NCBI RefSeq assembly: GCF_022809095.1
Contig: NZ_JALAZE010000007.1
Coordinates: forward strand, 81,658 to 145,657
DNA from: Bacillus kexueae
Lineage (GTDB): Bacteria > Bacillota > Bacilli > Bacillales > Aeribacillaceae
DNA: 64,000 nucleotides
Reading direction: 5' to 3'
A model generated the notes under the pieces. It had not been told where the DNA came from. It ran no database searches and saw only the letters and a program-made list of their open reading frames with translations. A program made the translations under genes and the position numbers. Of the stretch, positions 55,997 to 64,000 are shown piece by piece. Every line of letters begins with the position of its first letter. Within the stretch, counting starts at the first letter, position 1.

Positions 55997-56364
55997 TCAT
56001 AACTTTCACGATTTCGGATTACTTTCTCCATATTTTGCGTTCCCCATTCACGCATCAATAAAATGATTGGTTCTAACGATCTCCCGAAATCTGTTAATGA
56101 ATATTCGACTTTCGGTGGCACTATAGGATATACTTCTCTGTGTACAATCCCATCCGCTTCTAACTCTCTTAATTGCAAGGTCAACATTCTTTGTGTAATA
56201 CCTAAATTTAACTTTTTCAGCTCATTGAAACGCTTCTTCCCATCAAGTAAGTGATAAATAATTACACTCTTCCACTTTCCACCGATCACATCTACCGTAC
56301 CTTCAACAGGACACGAGTAACGATTTAAAAATAACTTTGGAACTTCTTTTATTTCTGCACTCAT
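55993..56364 (-). CDS. HxlR-family transcription regulator
   Basis: A 123-residue winged-helix regulator: [20 protein letters not shown] (C18 at the position where HypR/YodB-type members sense electrophiles), [29 protein letters not shown] and VEYSLTDFG. Cysteine-based sensing of quinones or disulfide stress is known for YodB, CatR and HypR. Convergent with the nitroreductase. GGGGTG precedes the ATG. Confidence 0.88.
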   Translation of the reverse strand: MSAEIKEVPKLFLNRYSCPVEGTVDVIGGKWKSVIIYHLLDGKKRFNELKKLNLGITQRMLTLQLRELEADGIVHREVYPIVPPKVEYSLTDFGRSLEPIILLMREWGTQNMEKVIRNRESYE

Positions 56365-56511
56365 TTAGAACACCCCATGATAATAGGATAAAATTTACAC
56401 TATTCTCCGAACAGATACTTAGTATATAAAATATACCACTAATAGTGTAACATAGCATGGAAGTTGTAAGCACAAAAAAGAAGATAGAATAATTACCAAT
56501 GTTTTCTTTGA

Positions 56512-57396
56512 TTACCCTTTTAACTCTAACTTTTGGTTTGCGGAACTAGGGCTCCAATTTACAAGGAAAATTCCAAGGAGAATAAAAACTCCTCCAAACA
56601 TGACGTTATATGTTAATGGCTCGTTTAATAAAAGAATCCCAAAGATAACACCGAAAAAGGGTGCTAAAAATAAAAATGCACTTGTCTTGCCTGGGTCCCC
56701 TTTTTGTAAAAGGAAAAACCATGCTGAAAATTGAACGATAGAAGCCATCACAGATAACCATATTAAAATCATTATGGATTCAGGTTGAACAATAAATTTA
56801 GGCTGTTCTAGCAACACACTCGCACCTAAAAGTAAAATACCACCTGCTAACATTTGAAAGGCCGTTAGCACCCAAGTATCTATAGATTTTCCCCATATCT
56901 TAATCAGAATAGTGGCAGTAGCCCATGAAATCGCCGCAATGAAACCAAGGATTATCCCAACTTCCACCTGTAACGATCCCCCTAAAGTAAAAAAGACACC
57001 AACAAAGCCGATTATGACTCCTATCCATTGAGAAACTTTATAACGATTTCGTAAAAAAACAGTGCCAAAAAGCACAACAAATAACGGATTTATAAACGTT
57101 AAGATAGAAGATTCGCCCGCTGTAATCGTACGCATACTAATAAATATACTGCCCATTACTAACGTCGTTTGAAAAAAGCCAATTAAAACTATTTGTATCC
57201 ATTGTGTCATTTGTTTTGGGAGTGGGCGTTTGAATAGAATAACGATAACTCCTAGCAAAACTCCTGCGATTAAAAATCGATAGCCATTGAGAAGCAGCGG
57301 AGTGGAGTAGTTCATTCCAATCTTTCCAATTGCGAAAGAGGAACCCATTAATGCCGTCGTTAATACCACTAAAAATGAAAAAAGTCCTCTGGACAT
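56512..57396 (-). CDS. EamA-domain DMT-superfamily transporter
   Basis: A 294-residue membrane protein with ten helices in two EamA repeats (FAIGKIGMNYSTPLLLNGYRFL near the start; WATATILIKIWGKSIDTWVLTAFQ in the second half). Such proteins export amino acids or metabolites; the substrate is unknown. AAAGGAG precedes the ATG. Monocistronic, facing away from the tmRNA terminator. Confidence 0.85.
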   Translation of the reverse strand: MSRGLFSFLVVLTTALMGSSFAIGKIGMNYSTPLLLNGYRFLIAGVLLGVIVILFKRPLPKQMTQWIQIVLIGFFQTTLVMGSIFISMRTITAGESSILTFINPLFVVLFGTVFLRNRYKVSQWIGVIIGFVGVFFTLGGSLQVEVGIILGFIAAISWATATILIKIWGKSIDTWVLTAFQMLAGGILLLGASVLLEQPKFIVQPESIMILIWLSVMASIVQFSAWFFLLQKGDPGKTSAFLFLAPFFGVIFGILLLNEPLTYNVMFGGVFILLGIFLVNWSPSSANQKLELKG

Positions 57397-57507
57397 ATTT
57401 TAATCTCCTTTTACACTCAATTATACAGTTCAATAACTTTAGAACTTTTTTAATTGTATCACCTATTCGATTTGCTTTTCAATGGGTTAAAACTAGATTT
57501 TATATAG

Positions 57508-57550
57508 AAAAAAGCCATGTGGTTGATTAAACAACCGCATGGCTTTAATT
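57508..57550 (-). terminator. Intrinsic terminator of tmRNA
   Basis: AAAGCCATGCGGTTG and CAACCACATGGCTTT form a 15-base stem (one mismatch), followed by TTTCTAT on the minus strand. Confidence 0.9.
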
Positions 57551-57596
57551 CAATCAATATTAGAATCACGATACACGTGAATAATCACCATATGTA

Positions 57597-57951
57597 TGGT
57601 GGAGACGGTGGGAGTCGAACCCACGTCCAGAAATATCGTCACTTAAGTATCTACGAGCGTAGTCGATATATTTGCAATTCGCTGTCCTTTATGCCTACCG
57701 ACAGGCGTCCAGGCAGCTAGTCTGATTAATCTCTTCCCTTGTCCTCAGACGGCGAACTTGGGCGTAGCCCACTTAGAATGAACCCCTGACCCTACCACAT
57801 GGGCGATGGAGGAAGGAGTTAGCTGCATTAATTAGGCAGCTAAAGCGTAATTTTCTTTGCCAGTTATATTTAGGCGACGTTTATGACGGAGACGATCCCT
57901 CCGGCTCGCAACCTAAGCTCGATCTATCCCTGTCGAATCCGTAACGTCCCC
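57597..57951 (-). ncRNA. ssrA: Transfer-messenger RNA (tmRNA)
   Basis: About 355 nt. The 5' end GGGGACGTTACGGATTCGAC and the tRNA-like 3' end GGGTTCGACTCCCACC...CCACCA are both present. The tag reading frame gives GKENYALAA then TAA, so with the charged alanine the added tag is ten residues, shorter than the 15 of B. subtilis but with the usual ALAA degradation end. It rescues stalled ribosomes together with SmpB, whose gene lies 120 bases upstream. Confidence 0.97.
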
Positions 57952-58072
57952 ATATAAAAGGTACAATGTACGGAAAGATGTAATCGAACTTATTCGCTTT
58001 CTAACTTGTCGTACTGGCAACGACAATTATTATTATAACAAATCTACTAACAAATGCAATTGTTAATTACTG

Positions 58073-58546
58073 TTAATACATACCTTTTTGGCGTTGACTG
58101 AAAGCACGTTCAATTTCACGCTTCGCTTCTTTTTTCTTCAGGTCTTCACGCTTATCGTATTTCTTTTTCCCTTTTCCTAAACCAATCAACACTTTGGCAA
58201 AACCATTTTTCAAATATAATTTAATTGGAACAAGAGAGTAACCTTCTTCTTTCGTTGCACCAATTAATTTATTGATTTCTTTTCGGTTAAGAAGCAGTTT
58301 ACGTGTACGTAGCGGCTCATGATTATAACGATTCCCTTGTTCATAAGGACTAATATGCATGTTGTGCAAAAACACTTCGCCTTTTTCGATACGGGCAAAT
58401 GCATCCTTTAAGTTAACTCTCCCTAAGCGAATTGACTTAATTTCCGTTCCTTGTAGAACAAGACCCGCTTCATACGTTTCTTCAATAAAATAATCATGGT
58501 TCGCTTTCTTATTTTGAGAAACGACCTTTCCTACTCCCTTTGGCAA
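58073..58546 (-). CDS. smpB: SmpB, tmRNA-binding protein
   Basis: A 157-residue protein that binds tmRNA and guides it into stalled ribosomes. The OB-fold start [27 protein letters not shown] is split by family-typical residues, and the basic tail [20 protein letters not shown] enters the mRNA channel. TTG start after GAGGAGGAG. Upstream of ssrA as in most Bacillaceae. Confidence 0.97.
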   Translation of the reverse strand: MPKGVGKVVSQNKKANHDYFIEETYEAGLVLQGTEIKSIRLGRVNLKDAFARIEKGEVFLHNMHISPYEQGNRYNHEPLRTRKLLLNRKEINKLIGATKEEGYSLVPIKLYLKNGFAKVLIGLGKGKKKYDKREDLKKKEAKREIERAFSQRQKGMY

Positions 58547-58623
58547 TTTTTCTCCTCCTCTCGTGAAAGAACATATGTTTTAGAGGTAAACTCAATTATA
58601 ACAAATGTTTACTTTTTCCTCAA

Positions 58624-58664
58624 TGAGAAGAAGAACTAAAGGTCACCTTTAGTTCTTCTTCTAA
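58624..58664. terminator. Perfect 18-bp inverted repeat after rnr
   Basis: AGAAGAAGAACTAAAGGT and its exact complement ACCTTTAGTTCTTCTTCT are separated by one base (58626-58662). It lies just after the rnr stop. There is no proper T-run, but the T-rich right arm may serve; it could also be an RNA-stability element. Confidence 0.65.
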
Positions 58665-58666
58665 CC

Positions 58667-60985
58667 TTACCTTCTTTTTTTACGGCTCTTTTTACTTTTA
58701 GGGACATTTTCGTAGAACTTTTTCTTTTTCTTCTTTTTCTTTTCTTTCTTTGGTGGTCGAGTAGACCATTCCTCTTCTTTGGAACGTTTCTTGCCGTTTT
58801 TAATAACTTTTGGCGCGTCTTTTTTGATTGGCTTTCGTCTCGTTCCTTTCATGCCGACGATTTCAAAATCGATGGAACGTTCGTCCTTATCGACGTTAAC
58901 AACGCGAACAGTAATTTCGTCCCCAATTCGATATACATTTCCTGTCCGTTCACCAATCATTGCATAATGACGCTCATCATAGCGATAATAATCATCCGTC
59001 ATATAGCTGACATGAACGAGTCCTTCAATTGTATTAGGCAACTCTACAAATATGCCAAAATTCGTAACGGAGCTAATAATCCCATCGAATTCTTCACCGA
59101 TTTTATTTAACATAAATTCAGCTTTCTTCAATTCATCCGTTTCCCGCTCTGCATCAACTGCTCGGCGCTCCATTTTGGATGAGTGTTCAGCGATGTCGTG
59201 AAGTTGTGCGCCCCACTTCGCTTGCGTCTTATCATCTAATTGCCCCTCAATTAAATACGTACGAATTAATCGATGAACAATTAAATCTGGATATCGGCGA
59301 ATTGGAGATGTAAAGTGGGTATAAAACTCTGTTGATAAACCAAAGTGGCCTAAGCTTTCCGGATGATATTTTGCTTGCTGCATCGAGCGAAGCATCACCG
59401 TTGAAATCACCATTTCTTCCGGTTGCCCCTGTACTTCTTCTAAAATCGATTGCAGCGCTCGAGGATGAATTTGATTACCCGTTCCGCGAACAACATATCC
59501 GAAGTTCGTAATAAATTCTAAGAAGCGACGAAGCTTTTCTTCTTTCGGGTCTTCATGAATTCGATAAATAAACGGTACATTCATCCAGTGGAAATGTTCC
59601 GCTACTGTTTCATTCGCTAATAACATAAACTCTTCAATCAATCGTTCGGCAACGGAGCGCTCTCTTAACGCTACATCATAAGGCTTGCCTTCTTCATCAA
59701 CTAACACTTTTGCTTCTTTAAAGTCAAAATCAATGGCTCCTCGGTCCATCCGTTTCGTTCGTAAAATTTGTGCTAATTCTGCCATCTGTTCAAACATCGG
59801 CACAAGCGGTTCATATTTAGAACGTAATTCCTCATCTTGATCAACTAATATTTTGTTAACATCTGAATACGTCATCCGCTCCGTTGTTTTGATGACACTT
59901 TGAAAGATTTCGTGGTGAACGACTTGACCGTTTTTGTCCACTTCCATTTCACAAGACAACGTGAGGCGATCTACTTTTGGATTTAAAGAACAGATGCCGT
60001 TTGAAAGACGGTGCGGAATCATTGGAATCACACGATCGACAAGGTATACACTCGTACCTCTTTCAAAAGCTTCTTGATCAATGGCGCTTCCTTCTTGTAC
60101 ATAGAAACTTACGTCTGCAATATGTACACCTAGCTTGTAGTTGCCATTTTCAAGTTTTTTTACGCCAACTGCATCGTCTAAATCTTTTGCATCGGCTCCG
60201 TCAATAGTTACAATGACTTCATCACGTAAATCACGACGGTTTTCTATCTCCTTCTCATCAATTGTGTCAGGAGTTTCGTTCGCTTGCTTTAGCACTTCCT
60301 CTGGAAAAGCTTGCGGTAATCCATGGCTATGAATGATTGATAAAATATCCACTCCTGGATCATTTTTATGACCGAGAATTTGGACGACTTCCCCTTCTGC
60401 ACTCATGCGACCTTCTGGGTAGGAAGTGAGCCGTACAATCACTTTATGTCCTTCTACCGCTCCATTTTTAGCGTTTTTTGGAATAAAAATATCATTGGCA
60501 ATCTTTTTATCATCGGGTACGACAAAACCAAAATTTTTGCTTTCTGTGTACGTTCCGACGATTTCCACTACTCCGCGCTCTAATATCCGAATAACCGTAC
60601 CTTCTTGTCTCGCACCACTTGTCTTTGAGCTTAATCGTACGAGCACGGTGTCCCCATGCATCGCATTGTTTAACTCACCAGGTGGAATAAACACATCATC
60701 AAACCCAGGTTCACTCGGCTCAACAAACGCAAAACCACGTGCGTGGCCAACGACCGTGCCTCTCAATAAATTCATTTTTTCAGGGAGGCCGTATCGATTG
60801 CTACGAGTTCGAACAATCTGTCCTTCTTCTTCCATTTGATTTAACGTAATGACAAGTTCTTTAAACTCTTCCGCATCTTCTATGTGAAGAGCCTCTTCTA
60901 ATTCTTGCACCGTTAACGGTTTATACGTCTCCTCCCTCATAAAGGATAGGATTTGTTCCATTTTTTGTTGATTCATCTCTGCCAA
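58667..60985 (-). CDS. rnr: RNase R, 3'-5' exoribonuclease
   Basis: A 772-residue exoribonuclease. An N-terminal helix-turn-helix and two cold-shock domains precede the RNB catalytic domain (DAKDLDDAV with the metal-binding aspartates, [12 protein letters not shown]), then an S1 domain ([18 protein letters not shown]) and a very basic lysine-rich tail. It degrades structured RNA and, with tmRNA-SmpB, non-stop mRNAs. TTG start after AAAGGAGG. In the est-rnr-smpB-ssrA order. Confidence 0.97.
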   Translation of the reverse strand: MAEMNQQKMEQILSFMREETYKPLTVQELEEALHIEDAEEFKELVITLNQMEEEGQIVRTRSNRYGLPEKMNLLRGTVVGHARGFAFVEPSEPGFDDVFIPPGELNNAMHGDTVLVRLSSKTSGARQEGTVIRILERGVVEIVGTYTESKNFGFVVPDDKKIANDIFIPKNAKNGAVEGHKVIVRLTSYPEGRMSAEGEVVQILGHKNDPGVDILSIIHSHGLPQAFPEEVLKQANETPDTIDEKEIENRRDLRDEVIVTIDGADAKDLDDAVGVKKLENGNYKLGVHIADVSFYVQEGSAIDQEAFERGTSVYLVDRVIPMIPHRLSNGICSLNPKVDRLTLSCEMEVDKNGQVVHHEIFQSVIKTTERMTYSDVNKILVDQDEELRSKYEPLVPMFEQMAELAQILRTKRMDRGAIDFDFKEAKVLVDEEGKPYDVALRERSVAERLIEEFMLLANETVAEHFHWMNVPFIYRIHEDPKEEKLRRFLEFITNFGYVVRGTGNQIHPRALQSILEEVQGQPEEMVISTVMLRSMQQAKYHPESLGHFGLSTEFYTHFTSPIRRYPDLIVHRLIRTYLIEGQLDDKTQAKWGAQLHDIAEHSSKMERRAVDAERETDELKKAEFMLNKIGEEFDGIISSVTNFGIFVELPNTIEGLVHVSYMTDDYYRYDERHYAMIGERTGNVYRIGDEITVRVVNVDKDERSIDFEIVGMKGTRRKPIKKDAPKVIKNGKKRSKEEEWSTRPPKKEKKKKKKKKFYENVPKSKKSRKKRR

Positions 60986-61006
60986 CAGGCAGTCCTCCTT
61001 TCGAAC

Positions 61007-61747
61007 CTACCAATCAAGACTTTCTAAAAATTGATAGATGTCTTCATGTAATTGATCACGTTCTTTATCTAATGTTATGACGTGAGTAGAGTCTTCGTAC
61101 CACTTTAGTTTTTTATGGTCGGATTCTACCTCGTTATAAATAATATTTGCACTATCGGTATTAATCATTTCATCATGTCTAGCTTGTACAACAAAAGTTG
61201 GTGTGTAAATCATGTCTACGTTTTGTCTTACATCTGCGATTAGTCCTTGTAACGCTTTTAACGTATTCATCGGTGTTTGTTTAAATTTGTCCATTTCTTC
61301 GTTAATCTGCTCTTCTGATTTGCCCTCAAATTGCTTATATTTTCGTGCATAAGCAAGAACACCTTCATACATCGTTTCCTCACTTTTTATGTACATCGGT
61401 GCACACATTGGGACAATTCCCTTTACTGGTACAGTGTATCCTAATTTAAGGGAAAAAACACCACCTAAAGACAAGCCAGCTACGGCAATTTTCTCATATC
61501 CTTTTTCTTTTAAGAGGTTGTATCCTTCCATAACATCTTTCCACCAATCTTCTGGTCCTGTATGAACAAGTTCTTCTGGTGGAACACCGTGTCCTTTATA
61601 TTGCGGTGCATGGCATGTATATCCTTTATCTTGTAAATAACGACCTAGCATACGAACATCCGCCGTATTGCCTGTAAAGCCATGTAATAATAAAACGGCG
61701 CGTTCACCCGCTTCAAACGTAAATGGTTTTGGCGTAACTACTCTCAT
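61007..61747 (-). CDS. est: Carboxylesterase Est (Est30 type)
   Basis: A 246-residue alpha/beta-hydrolase. The catalytic triad is S93 (GLSLGG), D192 (ARHDEMI) and H222 (STHVITL), closely matching Geobacillus Est30. It hydrolyses short-chain esters; the physiological substrate is unknown. It lies 21 bases before rnr, in the order found in B. subtilis (yvaK). Confidence 0.92.
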   Translation of the reverse strand: MRVVTPKPFTFEAGERAVLLLHGFTGNTADVRMLGRYLQDKGYTCHAPQYKGHGVPPEELVHTGPEDWWKDVMEGYNLLKEKGYEKIAVAGLSLGGVFSLKLGYTVPVKGIVPMCAPMYIKSEETMYEGVLAYARKYKQFEGKSEEQINEEMDKFKQTPMNTLKALQGLIADVRQNVDMIYTPTFVVQARHDEMINTDSANIIYNEVESDHKKLKWYEDSTHVITLDKERDQLHEDIYQFLESLDW

Positions 61748-61774
61748 GATGTCACTTCTTCCTTTCTATTAATT

Positions 61775-62131
61775 TCAGCTGTTTTCATATACATTTTTTA
61801 TTCTAAACATTTCGTATGAGCAGTTCTTACAGATCAAAGTGGGATAAAAATCTCTACAATGGTATTTCATTCCGAAAGCTTGGGACCCACCATCAAGCAC
61901 TAACGGGAGATTTAACCCTAAACAAATGATAACACCTTGCCACCATGGTGGAAAGAATTGAAGCATTGCAAACGGTAGAACAAAGGTTAAACCGATGAGC
62001 ATAAACATGCACCGATAACAAACGGGAAATTGGTTCCCATTTATCACGAGGGAACGTTCTCTTCTTCTATGACACGGAAAGTAACGGAGTATCACAATGT
62101 CAGTAAAAAATTCTTTTATAAATTGATACAA
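61775..62131 (-). CDS. DUF2085 membrane protein
   Basis: A 118-residue protein with the DUF2085 signature: CHRRRERSLVINGNQFPVCYRCM (held as two pieces, CHRRRERS and FPVCYRCM), two membrane helices, then LPLVLDGGSQAFG. The tail (CRDFYPTLICKNCSYEM) adds a further cysteine pair, CxxC, not usual for the family. TTG start at 62131 after GGGGTGG. Overlaps the preceding small gene by 16 bases. Function unknown. Confidence 0.7.
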   Translation of the reverse strand: MYQFIKEFFTDIVILRYFPCHRRRERSLVINGNQFPVCYRCMFMLIGLTFVLPFAMLQFFPPWWQGVIICLGLNLPLVLDGGSQAFGMKYHCRDFYPTLICKNCSYEMFRIKNVYENS

Positions 62132-62388
62132 TCACAGTCCACCCCTTTCTTCGGGATGCTCACATCTTGGCAATCCGGAAAGGAGGTGAAGGTTATACAA
62201 TCAAATACAGACTCATTCTCCTTGTTTCTCCTCTTCTGATATTGATGGAATGTATAAAATAATAACCCGATGCCGATGACAATAAACAAAATAAAGATGA
62301 TGGTTTGAGCCATACTCGCGGTCATCGTTAAACCGATAATTCCGGCGAGAAGTAAGATGAGTGAACAAGTAAAATAAAAGAAAATCAA
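62116..62388 (-). CDS. Small two-helix membrane protein, unknown
   Basis: I do not recognise it. A 90-residue product with two hydrophobic helices (about residues 2-22 and 27-47), a basic loop (YQKRRNKENE) and a cysteine-containing tail (FPDCQDVSIPKKGVDCDC). TTG at 62388 with GGTAGGTG 6 bases upstream, or GTG at 62397. It overlaps the DUF2085 gene, so the two are probably coupled. Not present between secG and est in B. subtilis. Confidence 0.55.
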   Translation of the reverse strand: MIFFYFTCSLILLLAGIIGLTMTASMAQTIIFILFIVIGIGLLFYTFHQYQKRRNKENESVFDCITFTSFPDCQDVSIPKKGVDCDCINL

Positions 62389-62474
62389 GTGAAACACCTA
62401 CCCATTTTTTATCCAATTACTTTTACGTTTAAACCGGTAGTATTGTTTCAAAACAGTAAAACAAAAAATTAAAT

Positions 62475-62510
62475 AAAAAAGGCCTGAAAACGACCGTTCA
62501 GACCCTTTTA
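62475..62510 (-). terminator. Intrinsic terminator of secG
   Basis: AAAGGGTCTGAA and TTTTCAGGCCTTT pair around CGGTCG and are followed by TTTATTTAATT on the minus strand; the stem starts at the stop codon. Confidence 0.85.
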
Positions 62511-62735
62511 AAAGTATGCAACTAAAACAGATAAGACGAAGAATAACACAGAAAGTACAACAGTAACTCGGTGTAGCACTAAATCCATACCACGAGCTTT
62601 TTGTTTCCCGAAAAGTTGCTCAGCTCCTCCAGAGATAGCTCCGGAAAGTCCTGCACTTTTACCTGATTGTAATAATACAACGGCGATAAGTGCAACAGAC
62701 ACAATGATTAGTAGTACGACAAATAGCGTATTCAT
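62508..62735 (-). CDS. secG: SecG, protein translocase subunit
   Basis: A 75-residue two-helix membrane subunit of the SecYEG channel. [19 protein letters not shown] and [13 protein letters not shown] between the helices are typical. ATG at 62735 after TTAGGAGG; upstream frame residues to 62759 are not needed. Followed by its own terminator, so the downstream genes may have a separate promoter. Confidence 0.95.
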   Translation of the reverse strand: MNTLFVVLLIIVSVALIAVVLLQSGKSAGLSGAISGGAEQLFGKQKARGMDLVLHRVTVVLSVLFFVLSVLVAYF

Positions 62736-62937
62736 ACGGCCACCTCCTAAAACGCACAACTCTAGTAACTACAATGTACCATAAAACGACAACATTGTCA
62801 TCTAATCATTTCATCGACACATTTTCTTCAATGTATGAAGAGGAATTCAGATGTTATAATCGAATAGATAATGTGAAACAATGATTAGGGTTGAAGAATT
62901 TATTCAATTAACTCAACCGGAAAAAGGAGTGCTTATA

Positions 62938-63348
62938 ATGAAACATGTAACACCTTACTTAACGTTTAACGGAAATGCGAAGGAAGCTCTTGAATACTAT
63001 AAAGAAGTATTCGGTGGAGAAATTTTAGGAATTCAAACTTTTGGTGAAGCTGATTTCCCAACACCACCGGAAGCAGATGATCGTGTGATGCACGCACAGT
63101 TTAAAAAAGATGGTCTATTCTTCATGGTTTCTGATGCATTCTTAGATCAAGAAGTTGAAATGGGTAACAGCATTTCATTAGCCATTGAATTTGAGAGTGT
63201 AGAAGAAATTGAAAAAGTATACGCTTCTTTAAAAGAAAAAGGACAAGTTATTATGGAGCTGCAAGATACGTTCTGGGGTGCTAAATTTGCGAAAGTGAAA
63301 GATTGTTTCAATATTATTTGGGATTTAAATTGTCCGACTCAATCATAA
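62938..63348 (+). CDS. PhnB-like VOC/glyoxalase-fold protein
   Basis: A 136-residue protein of the PhnB (YjdN) group of the vicinal oxygen chelate superfamily: VTPYLTFNGNAKEALEYYKEVFGGE, MHAQF, and a final FNIIWDLNC. Members lack a proven activity; some relate to glyoxalase or bleomycin resistance proteins. ATG at 62938 has AAAGGAG upstream; the frame from 62881 is not needed. Confidence 0.82.
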   Translation: MKHVTPYLTFNGNAKEALEYYKEVFGGEILGIQTFGEADFPTPPEADDRVMHAQFKKDGLFFMVSDAFLDQEVEMGNSISLAIEFESVEEIEKVYASLKEKGQVIMELQDTFWGAKFAKVKDCFNIIWDLNCPTQS

Positions 63349-63419
63349 ATTGAAACTTGAAACGACATTCCGTCGTTCGTAAAATGGTGGTTTTAGCGGA
63401 TTTAAATTCTGGTGTTACT

Positions 63420-63538
63420 CGGTGGTGGGCGCTTTCTACAGGAATCGCCGCCACCTTTCTTTCGTTCAAAATCATGTTGAAGAAATGAGAACTGCTTTTC
63501 TTCTCCCTTCACTCCATTTAAGGAACTTATCAGACAGA
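63420..63538 (+). repeat. Interspersed repeat B, copy at 63.4 kb
   Basis: GGTGGTGGGCGCTTTC ... CGCCGCCACCTTTC with the same hairpin as the copy at 53922, then a T/C-rich arm ending AAGGAACTTATCAGACAG. It directly precedes repeat A copy 7. Confidence 0.7.
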
Positions 63539-63548
63539 CCCGTTTATA

Positions 63549-63850
63549 TTAAGAAACATACATGATTTTACACTCACACCCCGGACATGAAAATTTATTC
63601 TCCCCGGGGTTTTTTCTTTCTATCATCTACCTATCATGATCGATCATTCAGCTCATAGGTAATTTTTATTTTCACAGAAAAAGCGCAAAGCGCAAGTCCT
63701 TAGGCGAAGGGCGCTTTAGGACCTGCGAGGATGCTTCCGTCGCCACAGCAGGGCCGAAGCGGCCCGAGCTGATGGCGCTTGGAGCTAGACACCAAACAAA
63801 TTGTAAAGAGAATACTTTAACACTTTATTGAACTTAAACTTTCTGTAACA
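63549..63850 (+). repeat. Interspersed repeat A, copy 7 (composite form)
   Basis: Module from TTAAGAAACATACATG to TTTTCACAG (63549-63677), core and tail to 63850. Here the module hairpin CCCCGG/CCGGGG is followed by seven T residues, a convincing rightward intrinsic terminator. The region after it (AAAAAATCCTCCTC) shows only a weak terminator for a leftward gene. Confidence 0.93.
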
Positions 63851-63914
63851 ACAAAAAATCCTCCTCTTAAAAAGGCTCTACAATATTTGTTGGGGTATGA
63901 AGAAATTTTTAGCA

Positions 63915-64000
63915 TAAAAAAAAACACGTAAGCTCCAAAATCCTTTACACTTGAATTGACGAGAAACAAGAATAAAGATTGGAGTTACGTGCATGAAGTA
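63915..64000 (+). other. Possible start of a gene or mobile element at the window edge
   Basis: CACGTAAGCTCCAAAATC and GATTGGAGTTACGTG form an imperfect inverted repeat. GGAG lies 8 bases before ATGAAGTA at 63993, the window end, so a rightward gene begins here. The layout recalls the left end of an insertion sequence, but only 8 bases of coding sequence are visible. Confidence 0.3.

Noticed and set aside
57517..57720. Plus-strand 67-codon frame over the tmRNA
   Set aside because: It is the antisense of the tRNA-like and tag region of ssrA.

Overview
The window is a piece of a low-GC, endospore-forming Bacillaceae chromosome. Gene content and order follow Bacillus subtilis closely in three blocks: lytH/yunB-yunF, sufCDSUB-yurZ-metNIQ-yusD/E/F-gcvH-yusI-fadE/A/N-yuzL-yusN, and secG-est-rnr-smpB-ssrA. 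Species cannot be decided from the sequence alone. Most genes are on the minus strand. Starts were re-chosen from Shine-Dalgarno spacing; many are TTG or GTG.

Layout. 1-11 kb: LytH cortex peptidase, a MetP/MetS amino acid importer with a 35-residue subunit, a fatty acid hydroxylase-like protein, an NhaC-family transporter behind a lysine riboswitch, and yunB-yunF. 11-17 kb: SUF iron-sulfur cluster operon (sufC, D, S, U, B). 17-22 kb: methionine ABC importer metNIQ behind a SAM-I riboswitch, and a homocysteine-forming sulfhydrylase. 22-31 kb: yus genes, gcvH, and the fadN-fadA-fadE beta-oxidation operon with a FadR operator. 31-36 kb: Fur-controlled ferric reductase-like gene, csoR-copZ-copA copper module with two CsoR-type operators, and a His-rich lipoprotein. 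36-45 kb: a dicarboxylate/glutamate-type symporter behind a c-di-AMP (ydaO) riboswitch, a DD-carboxypeptidase, TcyP, a BASS transporter, fumarase and an unknown membrane protein. 45-51 kb: Zur-controlled zinc-sparing genes (zinc-independent L33 and a CobW GTPase), Fur-controlled fbpA, and a PepSY membrane protein divergent from a two-component system. 51-57 kb: redox/electrophile-stress genes (ArsR and HxlR regulators, quinone and nitro reductases, DJ-1 and ABM proteins), a diguanylate cyclase and a DMT transporter. 57-63 kb: tmRNA, smpB, rnr, est, secG.

The most unusual structural signal is a family of seven interspersed repeats of about 170 bp, all in the same orientation. Three carry an extra ~125 bp module flanked by AGAAA. 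At least six adjoin the T-tract of an intrinsic terminator of a leftward gene. A second, weaker repeat family (GTGGCGGACGC type) has two good copies and two fragments. No CRISPR, prophage, defence island or complete insertion sequence was seen; the right edge may enter a mobile element. Regulation is rich in RNA switches (lysine, SAM-I, c-di-AMP) and metal operators (Fur, Zur, CsoR).
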